Shown here in pieces: positions 20,271 through 29,386 of a stretch of 64,000 bases of DNA. Position 1 is the first letter of the stretch, and every line of letters begins with the position of its first letter. The DNA is taken from positions 434,001 through 498,000 of the forward strand of contig NZ_JAIGNP010000002.1 in NCBI RefSeq assembly GCF_019711535.1, in the 5' to 3' direction. Source of the DNA: Qipengyuania aestuarii (lineage in GTDB: Bacteria > Pseudomonadota > Alphaproteobacteria > Sphingomonadales > Sphingomonadaceae). Both the position numbers and the translations under genes were made by a program. The notes beneath the pieces are model-generated. The model had not been told where the DNA came from. It saw only the letters and a program-made list of their open reading frames with translations, and did not search any database.

Positions 20271-21241
20271 GGCATTTCCAACTGTACGGTATTGGCGGGA
20301 ACAATGCGACCATCCGTGCTTACGAAACCAACCTCTGCGTCCAATCGATGGCCCGTCGAGGAGCGGGTCGCCTCATCGATTTCGGCAATAAGTGCCAGCA
20401 CATCTCGGGCTCTTGCATTCCCTGTATTCACGATGAAGTTCGCATGTTGGGGCGACACCATCGCGCCACCGATGCGCTTCCCCTTGAAGCCGAGCCGCTC
20501 GATGACGGCTCCCGGCGGCCCCACGTCAGCATACATCGTCGGGTTCGACTTGAACACAGAGCCACAATTCGGTTGTTTTCTCGGAAATTTGCTGCTTCGG
20601 TCAGTCAGGATTGTGAGCATCTCGGAATGAATTTCCGCCCGGTGACGCGGTTGGAACCGCATTCGCACCGACGTGATGATCTCGTCATTCGTTTGAAATA
20701 CCGACTTCCTGTATCCGAATTCGCATTCATCGACATCGCGCGAAATCGTGTGGCCGGAACCGCCCACGCTTCTCACCTCGCAAACATTCGCCGCGATGCC
20801 CTTGCGTTGACTGCCGCCATTCATGCAAATCAGTCCTCCGAGAGTACCCGGAATGCCGCAAATATGTTCCGCTCCACCGAGCCCAGCCTGCATAAGCTTG
20901 CGCGCTAGACCTGGAACCCATGCGCCGGCTTCAACCCATGCAGTGTTATCGGAAATGGCGACTTTCGACATATTACGGCTGATCTGAATGCACGGAGCTC
21001 GAAGCCCTGCATCGTCGAACAGCAAATTCGTCATCTGGCCAATTACGACCGGCCGGATTTTTCGAGCGGCGAACCAATGACACAAACTTGCGACTTGCTC
21101 AGTCGACGAGGGTCGCAAAACGACATCGGCCAGACCGCCGATACGCCACCAACTAACTGTCGAAAGGTCGACGTCCCGACTGAGTCTTCCGTCACAACGC
21201 GCTGCCAATTCAATAATATCGCTGTCGTTCAGGCGATCCAT
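20267..21241 (-). CDS. murB: MurB-like UDP-N-acetylenolpyruvoylglucosamine reductase
   Basis: FAD/NADPH enzyme reducing an enolpyruvyl ether on a UDP-sugar to the lactyl ether. 324 residues, full length. FAD region VVIGQMTNLLFDDAGL, GIPGTLGGLICMNGGS, proton-donor Ser in NCGSVFKSNP, and HANFIVNTGNA near the end. The C-terminal Glu of LDAEVGFV can be the second catalytic acid. It does not sit in a division/cell-wall cluster but between murA-like and GT2 genes of a polysaccharide operon, so a specialised paralogue is likely. Overlaps the murA-like gene by 13 bp. The symbol reflects homology, not proven function. Confidence 0.88.
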   Translation of the reverse strand: MDRLNDSDIIELAARCDGRLSRDVDLSTVSWWRIGGLADVVLRPSSTEQVASLCHWFAARKIRPVVIGQMTNLLFDDAGLRAPCIQISRNMSKVAISDNTAWVEAGAWVPGLARKLMQAGLGGAEHICGIPGTLGGLICMNGGSQRKGIAANVCEVRSVGGSGHTISRDVDECEFGYRKSVFQTNDEIITSVRMRFQPRHRAEIHSEMLTILTDRSSKFPRKQPNCGSVFKSNPTMYADVGPPGAVIERLGFKGKRIGGAMVSPQHANFIVNTGNARARDVLALIAEIDEATRSSTGHRLDAEVGFVSTDGRIVPANTVQLEMP

Positions 21242-22482
21242 TCTGCTTCGGCCCCCAGCGAACGAAGTTTATCGGCAAAATCAACATAACCACGTTCAAT
21301 CTGCCAAGCGTCATTGATGACTGTCTCGCCCATAGCGGTCAGACCACACAACGCCAACGCCGCACCAGCCCGCAAATCGAGAGCACGTACTTCCGCTCCC
21401 ACTAGCCCGCCACGCTTACCGTGGATAATTAACATATCGCCAATCACCTCATGTTGTAGACCCATTCTCGCCATTTCTTCGGCGTACGCGTAACGCCCTG
21501 GAAAGCGGAGATCGATAATGCGCGATTCACCCATGCAGGACGATGCCCATGCTGCGAGAATTGGCTGCACATCCGAATTAATACCTGGATGAGGACCTGT
21601 AGAAATCTCGATAGGGTATGGGCTACCGCCGCGAACGATTAGAGCGTTTTCATGGGCAAATAGGCGTGCACCCGCAGCTTTAAGGTGGCTGAGGACCACT
21701 TCGAGATCCGAGAAAGGAAAGTCGATAATTTCCACATCACCGTCGGTCATGACCGCACCAACAAGCCAGGTAATTGCCTCCATATTATCCGCGATAACCC
21801 CATGCTCCGCTCCCGTGAGTTCATCTACACCGGTGATTTCGATATGTTCTTGGCCAAATACGCGAATTTTGGCTCCCATTGAACGTAGCAGCGCAATCAA
21901 ATCGAGTATTTCTGGCCGGATGTGCGGATTCCAAACTCGCGTAATTCCGTGGGACAGCGTTCCGCAGAGGATTGCGTTCTCGGTCGCTCCCGTCGAGCGC
22001 AATGGAAGATTGATATCAGCGCCTGTGAGCCTTTCGTCAGTCGCCTCTGCGCACAGGAAATCGCCTTCTTCCCACACACGAGCCCCTAGCCGTTCTAGTA
22101 GCATTACATGAAGATCGTACTTGCGCTCGCCCAATTTACAGCCACCCGGCAACGGCACTTTCGCTGCTCCAAGCCTAGCTGTTAAGGCACCAAGGATCAG
22201 AAGTGTGTTACGGATCGAACGGCCGTCCCAATCGAGTTGCTCACGAATTGGGTTTCGCTCCACGATCTCGATTCGATCGCCATCAGTTTTGCAGGCTTTT
22301 CCAAGTGCTTCGAGCATCCCGACATGAACCTGCGCGTCCAAAAGTGCGGATGGGTAGTTAGTGAGCGTAACGCGCTCCGTCGTCAAAAGGCTTGCCGCAA
22401 GTAGGCGCAACGCAGAATTCTTTGCTCCGGACAACGCAACCGTGCCATGAAGTCGAGAGGGATGTATCTGTAGTCTTTTCAA
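21229..22482 (-). CDS. murA: MurA-like UDP-N-acetylglucosamine 1-carboxyvinyltransferase
   Basis: Transfers enolpyruvate from PEP to the 3-OH of a UDP-HexNAc. 417 residues, normal length, in the EPSP-synthase superfamily. SGAKNSALR holds the catalytic Lys-Asn, LPGGCKLGERKYDLH the Cys that binds PEP and fosfomycin, GPHPGINSDVQ the catalytic Asp, and DLRAGAALAL the conserved Arg. All key residues are present. It lies 4 bp after the acetyltransferase gene and is coupled to the murB-like gene. Context points to a polysaccharide precursor rather than peptidoglycan, but a second housekeeping copy elsewhere is assumed, not seen. Confidence 0.9.
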   Translation of the reverse strand: MKRLQIHPSRLHGTVALSGAKNSALRLLAASLLTTERVTLTNYPSALLDAQVHVGMLEALGKACKTDGDRIEIVERNPIREQLDWDGRSIRNTLLILGALTARLGAAKVPLPGGCKLGERKYDLHVMLLERLGARVWEEGDFLCAEATDERLTGADINLPLRSTGATENAILCGTLSHGITRVWNPHIRPEILDLIALLRSMGAKIRVFGQEHIEITGVDELTGAEHGVIADNMEAITWLVGAVMTDGDVEIIDFPFSDLEVVLSHLKAAGARLFAHENALIVRGGSPYPIEISTGPHPGINSDVQPILAAWASSCMGESRIIDLRFPGRYAYAEEMARMGLQHEVIGDMLIIHGKRGGLVGAEVRALDLRAGAALALCGLTAMGETVINDAWQIERGYVDFADKLRSLGAEAEWIA

Positions 22483-22486
22483 TTAC

Positions 22487-23005
22487 CTAATCCATATTTC
22501 TTTGAGGCAAAGTCGACACGATGCGCGCAGGCGCGCCAACACATACCGAATTATCAGGAATATCGGACAGAACGACTGAATTTGCACCGATGACGCAATT
22601 ACGCCCCACGCGTACTTTGCCGATGATAGCGGTACCGGAAAAAATGACCGTCCCCGCTCCAATAATTGGGTAATTGTTGCGTTGGAAATCGCCCATACGC
22701 GCACCACCAAGCGTGACGGACTGAAAAATCACTACTTTTTCCTCTACAATCACCCCACTTCCAATGACTATTGCTGTTGGATGAGGAAATTTTACCGACC
22801 GGTCGATCCTTGCGGTGGACGAAATATAGTTGCCAGTTGCTTGGAGCCGTTGGGAAAAAAATTTTGCTAAGCGATTAAGCCCTTTTTCCCTTAAATACTG
22901 ACTTACCCTAATATAGCCTGCGCATCGACGAGTGGTTGGGCCCAATAAAATTCCTTTGAGATCGCCGGGACGTACAGAATATTTGAGCTGTTTAACTTTG
23001 CTCAA
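22487..23005 (-). CDS. Hexapeptide-repeat O-acetyltransferase (CysE/WbbJ-like)
   Basis: 172 residues. The C-terminal two thirds form a left-handed parallel beta-helix of hexapeptide repeats (IGSGVIVEEKVVIFQSVTLG, IGAGTVIFSGTAIIGKV, IGANSVVLSDIP), ending in the loop VGAPARIV. The sequence is of the serine acetyltransferase type, but in a polysaccharide operon it more likely acetylates a sugar. Start overlaps the flippase stop by 4 bp. Acetyl-CoA as donor is family knowledge; the acceptor is unknown. Confidence 0.88.
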   Translation of the reverse strand: MSKVKQLKYSVRPGDLKGILLGPTTRRCAGYIRVSQYLREKGLNRLAKFFSQRLQATGNYISSTARIDRSVKFPHPTAIVIGSGVIVEEKVVIFQSVTLGGARMGDFQRNNYPIIGAGTVIFSGTAIIGKVRVGRNCVIGANSVVLSDIPDNSVCVGAPARIVSTLPQRNMD

Positions 23006-24339
23006 TTTGCATCTCCATCCTTCAGCCTTGTCATAACAATATACGATATCGATATGTAAAAAATGACCATAACTATTGAATAGATTGAAAGAACGCGATC
23101 TTGGCTAAAGTTAAGTCTCTCTGCAATTAGGAAGACGGCGCATACTGCAATCAACCGAGACACGTTAATCAAAAGGAACAACGACTGATCCCGGAAAATA
23201 TTAAGCAGCTGCATGAGTGGAGCTGATGTAAATTGGAAAACCGTAACTGCTGCAAGAATAGATGCGAAATGGCCGGCCATTTCCCATTCTTGGCCGAGTG
23301 TGAGGGCGAATAATTGCGGACCAAAAATAAAGAGAACCAAAGCTGGACCGATCGAGGCAACGAACAATCGCAGTTGAGTCTGCTTGGCCATCTTGTAAAT
23401 CTTATTTCGGTTTTTCAAACCCAGCTTCGCCGCTTCTGCGTAAAGCGCGTTACCCATTGCTGTTCCAATCAGACCTAAAGGCAGAAGGAGCGTCGTCATT
23501 GCGACGCTCAAAGCACCCGTAATTGCAGGGGTGTATAGATACGCAAATCCGATGAGAGGGAGCTGTTTGGCAAACTGCAGTAAAAATTGAGAAGGCAGTC
23601 GATAAATGGGGAACGAACCGTACAATAAGGCTATTCGACGCATCCGGCTTGGCCGAACGTGCTTTACGCTTCGTGTGAAATCCGTCCAGAATGCTTTTGT
23701 CATCGCGAGAGTTCCTCCACTCTGCGCCACGACCTGGCCAATCATTAGGCCACCAGCCCCAAAAGAGATGAGACCGAGCCCGATCTTAACGAAGCTTCCC
23801 CACAATCGTTGCGTTACGTTTGTGCGGGCAACGATTTTGTAAGACCGTCGCCGTGTAGCCCAGTAACTTAGAATTTCGTAAATTGCGCCACCCATACAGC
23901 CGGCGACTATCAGCCACCACCAAGCTGCCAGTTCCTCCATCGAGAATAAGCGCAAAACTGGGGTCGCATTGGCCCAAAGTATCAGGGCCATAATAGCGCC
24001 TAATCCCACGAGCGTTAGGACTGACACCGCAACAACGTTCATAGCCGTTGCATCACGCCGAGCCAATGGGATCGCCAAGCCGTATCGGAGCGTAAGGATC
24101 GGTGTAACAATTTGAACCAACGCCGAGAACACAGCCATAATACCAAAATCACCAGGTGTGTACAATCGCGTCAATATAGGGAGCGACAAAATGCCGATCA
24201 ATTTTGCGATGGCGCTGCCGCTAGCGAGTACCGCCATTCCACGAAAAACGCTTTCGATGTCCTTATGGAGCACCAAGCGAACCAAACGACTAACAAAGGG
24301 ACTGCGGAACATCAGGTTAGGTCCTGCGCAAAACAACAT
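23002..24339 (-). CDS. Wzx-type oligosaccharide flippase
   Basis: Inner-membrane flippase of the MOP superfamily moving lipid-linked repeat units to the periplasm. 445 residues with about 12 hydrophobic segments. SGSAIAKLIGILSLPILTRL followed by YTPGDFGIMAVF is the characteristic N-terminus of Polysacc_synt proteins. ATG at 24339 was used; ATG at 24312 (MFRSPF) is a possible alternative. First gene of the operon that continues with the acetyltransferase, MurA-like, MurB-like and GT2 genes. Confidence 0.92.
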   Translation of the reverse strand: MLFCAGPNLMFRSPFVSRLVRLVLHKDIESVFRGMAVLASGSAIAKLIGILSLPILTRLYTPGDFGIMAVFSALVQIVTPILTLRYGLAIPLARRDATAMNVVAVSVLTLVGLGAIMALILWANATPVLRLFSMEELAAWWWLIVAGCMGGAIYEILSYWATRRRSYKIVARTNVTQRLWGSFVKIGLGLISFGAGGLMIGQVVAQSGGTLAMTKAFWTDFTRSVKHVRPSRMRRIALLYGSFPIYRLPSQFLLQFAKQLPLIGFAYLYTPAITGALSVAMTTLLLPLGLIGTAMGNALYAEAAKLGLKNRNKIYKMAKQTQLRLFVASIGPALVLFIFGPQLFALTLGQEWEMAGHFASILAAVTVFQFTSAPLMQLLNIFRDQSLFLLINVSRLIAVCAVFLIAERLNFSQDRVLSIYSIVMVIFYISISYIVMTRLKDGDAN

Positions 24340-24653
24340 CTTGACTAGCAGGGAGTCGACGGAACAAGTCCTCGAGAATTACCCGATGTAAGCTATTGTG
24401 GCCTACAACGTTTGCACCAGAATTTTACCGTCGTAGCAAGTCACATTGAGATTCGATGCGGCGTTAGCAGCAACCAGTCTGAATGCCAGCGTTAAAGTCA
24501 TATCTGGGAGTGCGAGCTTTTCCAAAGTCAGCTAGAATACCGTTTTGCGGCTGACACATTCCGCCAAAACCGCTCTATCAGAGAATATTCATTTTGATCA
24601 TTCGGAAAAAGAAAGCCTTCACTTTTGCATTGAGCAACGACAAGGCCGCTCGC
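24340..24653. other. Divergent intergenic region between flippase and GT4 genes
   Basis: About 310 A+T-rich bases. It must carry promoters for both directions, but no near-consensus -35/-10 pair, hairpin or repeat stands out. An open frame from TTG at 24594 extends the next gene by 20 residues and is judged less likely than ATG at 24654. Confidence 0.4.
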
Positions 24654-25760
24654 ATGTTATCCAAGCGAACCATCTCGATCCTTCTCCCAGATCTGCGAGG
24701 GGGGGGCGTTGAACGAATCCGCCTTGCGCTGGCCGAACAATTCGCCCAGGCGGGTCACCGCGTAGAGTTTATATTAATGCAAACGCACGGTGAGCTGATT
24801 GCAGAGGCACGAGAGCGTTTCTCTGTCATAGGCCTGGATGTCTCACGAGCGCGGTCCTTGGTAGCTCCACTCTCACGCTATATTACAACAGCCAAACCCG
24901 ACGTTCTGCTTGCAGCCATGTGGCCGCTCACCGTTATAGCTCCTCTCGCGGCGCGCCTATCAAGACATCGCTGCATGGTACTCGTGTCGGAGCACAATCA
25001 ATTGTCAGTGCAATACAAATCGAGGGGCGCGCTTCATAATGCGGCTTTAAGACTTAGTATGGCAGCGGGCTATCGTATGGCAGATGCACGAGTGGCCGTA
25101 TCGAAGGGTGTCGCGGATGATCTAGCCCATCTCTCTGGCCTTTCACGCAAAAAATTTCGGGTGATCCACAATCCGATTGCGAATAGAGTTCGCGATTCGT
25201 CGGAGCGGACGGCTCACTCACTGAAGCGTTGGGGGACAGCAGAAGGAAAACGTGTAATAACGGTTGGCAGTTTTAAAGCTCAAAAAAACCACGCCTTACT
25301 CCTCGACGCTTTTCATGCAATAGCCGGTCCGGAGGACCGACTAATGTTATTAGGTTCGGGTCCACTTGAAGGAGAATTGCGCGCCCAGGCTCGCCACCTC
25401 GGCCTTGCCCAGAAAGTCATTTTTGCGGGCTTTCAACCGGATCCAACACCTTTTTACGAAACGGCTGATCTGTTCGTTCTATCTTCTGATTATGAGGGTT
25501 TCGGAAACGTTATCGTTGAAGCCTTGGCGGCGGGCACGCCTGTCGTGTCGACGGACTGCCCCTCCGGCCCGGCGGAAATTTTAAAAGATGGCAAGTTTGG
25601 AACCCTAGTTCCTGTGAGCGACAAAAAAGCGCTCGCAGCTGCGATGCAGAAAAGTATGAAAACTCCCTTGGATGGCGACAAACTCCGCAACAGAGCAGCA
25701 GATTTCTCTCCCGAACGTGCCGCGCATTCTTATTTAGCCGCGCTGGGCTTGTCACTTTGA
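24654..25760 (+). CDS. GT4 glycosyltransferase
   Basis: 368 residues from ATG at 24654, which has AAGG 8 bases upstream; the family N-terminus RTISILLPDLRGGGVERI follows. GT-B fold: N-terminal acceptor domain, then RVITVGSFKAQKNH and the donor EX7E motif EGFGNVIVEALAAG. VSEHNQLSVQ resembles WaaG/PglH-like GT4 enzymes. First of three consecutive glycosyltransferase genes on the plus strand ending in a polymerase gene. Sugar specificity unknown. Confidence 0.9.
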   Translation: MLSKRTISILLPDLRGGGVERIRLALAEQFAQAGHRVEFILMQTHGELIAEARERFSVIGLDVSRARSLVAPLSRYITTAKPDVLLAAMWPLTVIAPLAARLSRHRCMVLVSEHNQLSVQYKSRGALHNAALRLSMAAGYRMADARVAVSKGVADDLAHLSGLSRKKFRVIHNPIANRVRDSSERTAHSLKRWGTAEGKRVITVGSFKAQKNHALLLDAFHAIAGPEDRLMLLGSGPLEGELRAQARHLGLAQKVIFAGFQPDPTPFYETADLFVLSSDYEGFGNVIVEALAAGTPVVSTDCPSGPAEILKDGKFGTLVPVSDKKALAAAMQKSMKTPLDGDKLRNRAADFSPERAAHSYLAALGLSL

Positions 25761-25866
25761 AGCTGCGCCGTAGCAGTCCTATGCTTTAGTCAGACAATTT
25801 TGCATTCAACAGCGCAATTAGCTCTGGGCGGTGCTAGCAGCTGCCTTGCCCCAAACAGGTGATTTT

Positions 25867-27084
25867 ATGAAGCCCAGCGTAATTTATGTCACCCGCAACG
25901 GTTTGCTCGAGCCTCTCGGTCAGAGCCAGGTGCTTGGATATTTGCTCCAACTGTCCAACGATTACGACATTGTGCTTTTCACGCGCGAGAAAGAGGCTGA
26001 TTGGGCAAACCTTCCGCAGCGCCAGAGACAGAAGGCGCAGTGTGAGACTCATAATATCGATTGGCGGCCCTCTCTTTTCAAGCCGAGGCGCACTTTTCTC
26101 ACTCCACTGCGAGACATGTTAGATAGTGCGCTAGAAGTTAAAAATGCCGTACTCGAAACCAATGCGAGCCTTATTCACGCTCGTTCCTATCTGTCAGCAG
26201 CTGTGGCACGCTGGGTGTCTCGCAAGACAGGCGTTCCCTTTATCTTCGATATGCGAGCGCTCTGGCCAGAAGAATTGATCGTCGCGAAAAAGATCACTCG
26301 TGGCGGAATTCCGCATCGTGTATTGACGCTATTCGAAAAACTATGTCTCCGTGATGCAGCCGCGGTAATCTCTCTTACCCATGCCGCTTCCCGATATCTT
26401 AAGGCGACTTATCCGCAAGAGCTTCAAAATAAAGCGATCGAAGTAATCCCCACATGCGCAGACCTGAATCGTTTTCGTCCCGGACTGACGAAGCCCGTTA
26501 TCGAAACGCATGCGGCGATCGGAACAATGCTTAGTGGCTGGTTTTTGACAGAATGGCTGCGCAACTGGTTCGAGTTGTGCGAGAAACGGTCCCCAAATTG
26601 CAATTTCGAAGTAATCACGCGAGACGCTGCAGTTCTGGTCCGCAAACAGATTGATCCATTGGGGCGGTTGGGCGGCCGTTTAAAAATCCAGTCGAAAACA
26701 CCCGATGAAATGCCGCTCGCAATTCAGGGGCACTCGACATCTGCTATGTTTTTTACGAACGGTGTTGCCAAGCTGGGCAGTGCCCCGACGCGGCTTGCTG
26801 AGGTGCTTGGGTGTGGAGTTCCAGTTATCGTAAATGAAGGTGTGGGTGACGTCGCGGAGATTGTCCGGACGAACAAAATTGGAGTGGTAGTGTCGAGTGC
26901 CACCCCTGACGAGTTAGAACATGCGTACGACGAACTCGAAATTTTGCGCCGCGACAGACATCTCCCTGCTAGATGCCGAGAAACAGCACAAGAGATTTTT
27001 TCCCTTACAGCCGGGGCTAATAAATTTCGCGAAGTTTACGCCAGGATCATTAATTTCAACTCAATATCGACAGATCACAAATAG
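25867..27084 (+). CDS. Glycosyltransferase (GT4-like)
   Basis: 405 residues from ATG at 25867 (MKPSVIYVTRNGLLEPLGQS); a longer frame from TTG at 25831 lacks family similarity. ACAGGTG lies before the start. The N-terminal domain has LIHARSYLSAAVA and FDMRALWPEE, seen in GT4 enzymes of sphingomonad exopolysaccharide loci. The donor domain is less canonical: EVLGCGVPVIVNEGVGDVAE replaces the usual EX7E region. Separated from the previous gene by about 105 bp. Confidence 0.82.
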   Translation: MKPSVIYVTRNGLLEPLGQSQVLGYLLQLSNDYDIVLFTREKEADWANLPQRQRQKAQCETHNIDWRPSLFKPRRTFLTPLRDMLDSALEVKNAVLETNASLIHARSYLSAAVARWVSRKTGVPFIFDMRALWPEELIVAKKITRGGIPHRVLTLFEKLCLRDAAAVISLTHAASRYLKATYPQELQNKAIEVIPTCADLNRFRPGLTKPVIETHAAIGTMLSGWFLTEWLRNWFELCEKRSPNCNFEVITRDAAVLVRKQIDPLGRLGGRLKIQSKTPDEMPLAIQGHSTSAMFFTNGVAKLGSAPTRLAEVLGCGVPVIVNEGVGDVAEIVRTNKIGVVVSSATPDELEHAYDELEILRRDRHLPARCRETAQEIFSLTAGANKFREVYARIINFNSISTDHK

Positions 27085-27177
27085 CGTATGAGTTCTCTCT
27101 CTCTGAAAAATAACGATTTTATCGCCTTCGATACATATCCGTAACGAGTTTCACGACATTCTGATGAATATTATTTT

Positions 27178-28248
27178 ATGAAGGTCCGCGTTCTCTCTCG
27201 CTACGGTCGTACGGGCGCCTCCAGTCGATTGCGGTTCATCTCGTATGAGGCGGCGCTGCGCGATGCGGGTGTCACGATGGAAGTGATGCCGCTGTTCAGC
27301 GACGAATATATCGATGCACTTTATGGGCGGCGATCCAAAGGTAGGCACGCCGCAGCGGGATACGCCAGACGGCTCGGCGACATATTGTCTCCGGGAGATA
27401 ACGATTTGCTTTGGATCCAGTCTGAGGCACTTCCATGGGTGCCGTGGGCAATTGAGCAGCAACTTCTCCCCGCCCGTTTACCGCGCGTTATCGATTGCGA
27501 CGACGCGATCTTTCATAGATATGACAGCCACTCCTCGCCCATTGTGCGCAAATTGCTCGGACGCAAGATCGACAGTAGTTATGCGACCGCGTCACTCGTC
27601 ACCGCTGGCAATTCCTATCTGGCCGAGCGAGCCAGGGCGGCGGGGGCACCGAATGTAGAAATCGTACCGACCGTGGTCGACTTGGATCGCTATCCCCAAG
27701 CGAAAAAGACGGACGGGATTGATCCCCCTGTTATCGGCTGGATCGGTACGCCGAACACCTGGGCCGAATATATCGAGCCCAAACTGGACCTGTTGCAGGC
27801 TATTGCCCGCGAAAACGGCGCAACCGTCAGGGGCATCGGGGCTCCGGCCACCTTCAGAGAGAATGTGGAAACGATCGCATGGAGCGAAGAAACCGAGGGA
27901 GAGTTGATCGCCGACTGCGACATCGGCATCATGCCCTTGTCGGATGCGCCATTCGCCCGCGGCAAATGCGGTTACAAGCTGATTCAGTTCATGGCTTGTG
28001 GCTTGCCAGTGATCGCTTCACCCGTAGGTGTGAACAGCGAAATAGTCGAACATGGCGTGAACGGATTTCTTGCCGAAACTGATAGAGAATGGGCTGATTA
28101 CCTGAGGAGACTCGCATCCGATCCAGAGCTGCGCCTCCAGATGGGAGTGGCGGGTCGGAAAAAAGTGGAGAGTGAGTTTAGCCTCCAAGTCTGGGGCGCA
28201 AGGCTCACTGATCTACTTGTTGATGCAGTGGTTCGGAATCAATTATGA
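27178..28248 (+). CDS. GT4 glycosyltransferase
   Basis: 356 residues, starting MKVRVLSRYGRTGASSRLRF. GT-B fold with the donor-domain segment GIMPLSDAPFARGKCGYKLI and FMACGLPVIASPVGVNSEIV. IDCDDAIFHRY marks the inter-domain region. Base composition is more GC-rich than that of its neighbours, another sign that the cluster is a mosaic. Stop overlaps the polymerase start by 4 bp, so the two are translationally coupled. Substrates unknown. Confidence 0.88.
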   Translation: MKVRVLSRYGRTGASSRLRFISYEAALRDAGVTMEVMPLFSDEYIDALYGRRSKGRHAAAGYARRLGDILSPGDNDLLWIQSEALPWVPWAIEQQLLPARLPRVIDCDDAIFHRYDSHSSPIVRKLLGRKIDSSYATASLVTAGNSYLAERARAAGAPNVEIVPTVVDLDRYPQAKKTDGIDPPVIGWIGTPNTWAEYIEPKLDLLQAIARENGATVRGIGAPATFRENVETIAWSEETEGELIADCDIGIMPLSDAPFARGKCGYKLIQFMACGLPVIASPVGVNSEIVEHGVNGFLAETDREWADYLRRLASDPELRLQMGVAGRKKVESEFSLQVWGARLTDLLVDAVVRNQL

Positions 28249-29300
28249 TATACTTCGCAATATTTGTTCTATTGGTAATTTTAAGTTATTCCGACCCTCG
28301 CAGGTTATATTTCATTGTTTCTTTCGCTCTTTTTCTCTTTATCGCGTTTCGTTTTGAGACTGGATGCGATTGGTGGGGGTATTTCAACCAGTATCAGAGC
28401 CAAGGATCCCTTTCTTTCTACGCTGCCATTGAAGACCCCGAGCCGATTTGGAATCTAATTCTGCATTTCCAAATGGCCCTCGACATTCCCTATCCTTGGT
28501 TAAATGTGTTGTCCGCCGGGGTTTTTTTCTCAGGCATACATCAAATCGCTAAGCGTCAGAGCTCACCATTTACTTACCTTGTTCTACTATTCCCGATTTT
28601 GATGGTCAACATGCCCATGTCCGCAGTAAAACAAGCGACTGCTATCGGATTGATCTGTTTCGCCTTCATTGCCTTTTCAGAAAGGAAGGTTTTTCGCTTT
28701 GTAGCAATAACAGCAACGGCTGCTTTAATTCATAATAGCGCAGCCATTTTTTTGCTTTTATCGCCGTTGGTCGTCGGTGAGATTACGCAGCGACGCCTAC
28801 TTTTTGCAGCTTTGCTAGCCCTTCCGGGGATGGCAGCTTTGCTGGCCACCGAAGGTGCGGAAGTGGCAACCACGCGATATGTCGACAGTGGAGTGGACGC
28901 CGCTGGCGCAATTTATAGAGTTCTATTGCTAGGAATTACCGGTTTCGCGTATTTTTACCTCAGGAAGCGGGGGTGGTTGGCTGAGGAGAGACATTTTTCA
29001 CGCCTCACATTCATTGGCTCGATCATGATGATCGTTCTCCTCGCGATTTTGCCTTTGTCGAGTGTCATCGCAGACCGATTTGGTTATTATCTTATCCCCA
29101 TCCAGGCGATAATCTTCGCAAATCTCCGCTTTTCTCATTTTCCGCATTTCAGGTGGGTTATAGTATCCTCGCCATTTGTCGTTCTACTTATTACCTTTGG
29201 CGTTTGGACTAACTACTCAGGCCATTTCAATCTCTGCTATGTTCCCTACAAATCTTGGATTCTTGGTTTTCCAGACGGTTATTACTCTATTTATCGTTGA
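28245..29300 (+). CDS. EpsG/Wzy-like polysaccharide polymerase
   Basis: 351 residues with nine or ten hydrophobic segments. The pattern FRFETGCDWWGYFNQYQ shortly after the first two helices, and LMVNMPMSAVKQATAIGL, are typical of EpsG-family polymerases that join repeat units in the periplasm. IHNSAAIFLLL is another conserved segment. Very A+T-rich, as Wzy genes often are. Last intact gene of the locus; the second polymerase/ligase candidate is at 14200-15594. Confidence 0.85.
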   Translation: MIYFAIFVLLVILSYSDPRRLYFIVSFALFLFIAFRFETGCDWWGYFNQYQSQGSLSFYAAIEDPEPIWNLILHFQMALDIPYPWLNVLSAGVFFSGIHQIAKRQSSPFTYLVLLFPILMVNMPMSAVKQATAIGLICFAFIAFSERKVFRFVAITATAALIHNSAAIFLLLSPLVVGEITQRRLLFAALLALPGMAALLATEGAEVATTRYVDSGVDAAGAIYRVLLLGITGFAYFYLRKRGWLAEERHFSRLTFIGSIMMIVLLAILPLSSVIADRFGYYLIPIQAIIFANLRFSHFPHFRWVIVSSPFVVLLITFGVWTNYSGHFNLCYVPYKSWILGFPDGYYSIYR

Positions 29301-29386
29301 AGAAGAATAAAGAGCTCACGATAGGGACGAGTTGTCATAAGTTATAATTTTTGCAAGTTCATCCTATTATCTGATTTTTTACTGGC

